DNA of 64,000 nucleotides, taken from contig NZ_AOCK01000001.1 in the NCBI RefSeq assembly GCF_000348945.1, positions 434,001 through 498,000 of the forward strand, given 5' to 3'. Both the position numbers and the translations under genes were made by a program. The notes beneath the pieces are model-generated. The model made no database searches. It saw nothing but the letters and a program-made list of their open reading frames with translations, and was not told the DNA's origin. Positions 63,204 to 64,000 of this stretch are shown in pieces (the stretch's first letter is position 1; each line of letters opens with the position of its first letter). The stretch comes from Paeniglutamicibacter gangotriensis Lz1y (GTDB lineage Bacteria > Actinomycetota > Actinomycetes > Actinomycetales > Micrococcaceae).

Positions 63204-64000
63204 TTAGTCGGTGCGCACGGTGCGCGGGTCGACGTTGCGGGCAGCGAAGATCAGCAGCCCGGAGGCCAGGATGGGGATGACACCCCACCACAACGCGGCA
63301 TTGATCCAGCCGCTGCCTGCGGCCAGGGTGGCGGTGATCAGCAGGCCGCCGATGATCGCACCGACCTGGCCCGAGGCGTTGACCAGCGAGCTGCCCGTGG
63401 CCCGAGTATGGACGGGGAAACTCTCGCCGGTGAAGAACATCAGGGCCGAGAAGGGGCCAATGAGGAAGAACAGTCCGGCGCTATAGAGAGCTACGATGAG
63501 CGGGAAGTTTCCGTTCGGGGCTTGGAGCATGGTGAAGAAGGAGATGGCGCACAGGATCCAACCGATGCCAATGGCGTTGCGACGTCCGATTCGGTCACCC
63601 AGCCAGCCGTGGAAGAGGTAACCGGCGAAGGCCGTGGCATTGGAGATGATCAGGACCAGTAGCGCGCTGTTGAACGCGATGTCCTTGCCGTCGGGCGCCG
63701 TCAACAGCGAGGTGCCAAGGATCGAGAAGGCCAGGACACCTAGCCAATTCAGGAGGAAGGCGCCACCGATCGTCACGGTGGAGCGCAGCGATTCCCCGCG
63801 GAAGACCGAGACCAGGGGACTGGCCTTCTCAGAGATGTCTATGCCGTACTTCTGTCCGAGCACCTGTGCCTCCTCCAGTCGACCGGCCTTGATCATCTGG
63901 TCGATCTGGTGACGATGGGAGAACTGGGGGCTTTCCTTGAGCCAGCGCCCGGCCCAAAGAATGAAGATGGCCGGTAGCGCCGCGACGACGAAGCACAGCT
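63204..64000 (-). CDS. MFS symporter (partial, runs off the right edge)
   Basis: At least 265 residues. GYLFHGWLGDRIGRRNAIGIG (A-motif loop) and IGPFSALMFFTGESFPVHTRATGSSLV are typical of metabolite:H+ symporters of the AAHS/MHS type. The frame stays open to 64000 (ALPAIFILWAGRWLKESPQF), so the N-terminal half is outside. A truncated paralogue is at 57250. Confidence 0.85.
   Translation of the reverse strand, partial: LCFVVAALPAIFILWAGRWLKESPQFSHRHQIDQMIKAGRLEEAQVLGQKYGIDISEKASPLVSVFRGESLRSTVTIGGAFLLNWLGVLAFSILGTSLLTAPDGKDIAFNSALLVLIISNATAFAGYLFHGWLGDRIGRRNAIGIGWILCAISFFTMLQAPNGNFPLIVALYSAGLFFLIGPFSALMFFTGESFPVHTRATGSSLVNASGQVGAIIGGLLITATLAAGSGWINAALWWGVIPILASGLLIFAARNVDPRTVRTD

Overview
The window comes from a high-GC actinobacterium. 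Codon use, GTG/TTG starts, the SipW-type exported protein, and the mix of Old Yellow Enzymes, MFS pumps and IS110/IS3 elements best fit Micrococcaceae (Arthrobacter/Paeniglutamicibacter-like). The genus is an inference. No rRNA, tRNA or CRISPR array was recognised.

Left part (1-16 kb): the end of a signal peptidase I gene and a SipW-dependent exported protein are followed by a 1.7 kb stretch without recognisable genes. Then comes a compact, all-plus RiPP gene cluster (2324-15966). It runs: a secreted 56-aa peptide, an ABC exporter pair, a YcaO cyclodehydratase and its zinc-tetracysteine partner, a ThiF/leader-binding plus azoline-dehydrogenase fusion, a second nitroreductase-like protein without the Lys-Tyr pair, three different Ser/Thr-rich precursor peptides, a hairpin, an M50 protease with a PqqD-like front end, a split LanB (glutamylation plus elimination), a membrane protein, a 47-aa acidic peptide and a LuxR-type regulator. 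No pyridine-forming [4+2] enzyme is visible. The set therefore suggests a goadsporin-like linear azole plus dehydroamino-acid peptide rather than a classical thiopeptide.

Middle part (16-37 kb): ordinary and accessory metabolism. An MFS pump and an Old Yellow Enzyme (OYE) form a unit that recurs in decayed form. There are three OYE copies (17.9, 27.1 and 36.2 kb; the last is a pseudogene), a truncated MFS copy (26.4 kb) and two VOC-protein remnants (26.7 and 34.5 kb). A palindrome GGTTGC-N5-GCAACC sits 27 bases before the start codon of both intact OYE genes and is mutated in front of the dead one. Also present are two overlapping glycosyltransferases, an alpha/beta hydrolase, a DHA2 efflux pump, an HsmA-family membrane protein and an operon of three phosphatases with a ferric/phosphonate-type ABC importer behind a Fur/Zur-like palindrome.

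Defence island (38-56 kb, lower GC, littered with IS remnants): (i) a HEPN protein with a DUF262 protein; (ii) an NaeI-type restriction endonuclease with the exact E-D-D-K spacing, an HNH nuclease and a convergent C5-cytosine methyltransferase; (iii) a beta-class N6/N4 methyltransferase overlapping a PD-(D/E)XK-like endonuclease; (iv) a module of HNH-like, ParB-like, SNF2-type helicase and DUF3883 nuclease proteins whose adjacent C5 methyltransferase is a pseudogene interrupted by a palindromic insert; (v) an IS3 element abutting a broken DUF3427 helicase.

Right part (56-64 kb): a catabolic region in decay, with MFS, LacI, SnoaL and IclR pseudogenes. Intact genes are an asparaginase, a polysaccharide deacetylase, a conserved small protein, a GT2 glycosyltransferase with a YjdF-like membrane protein, and an MFS symporter running off the right edge.
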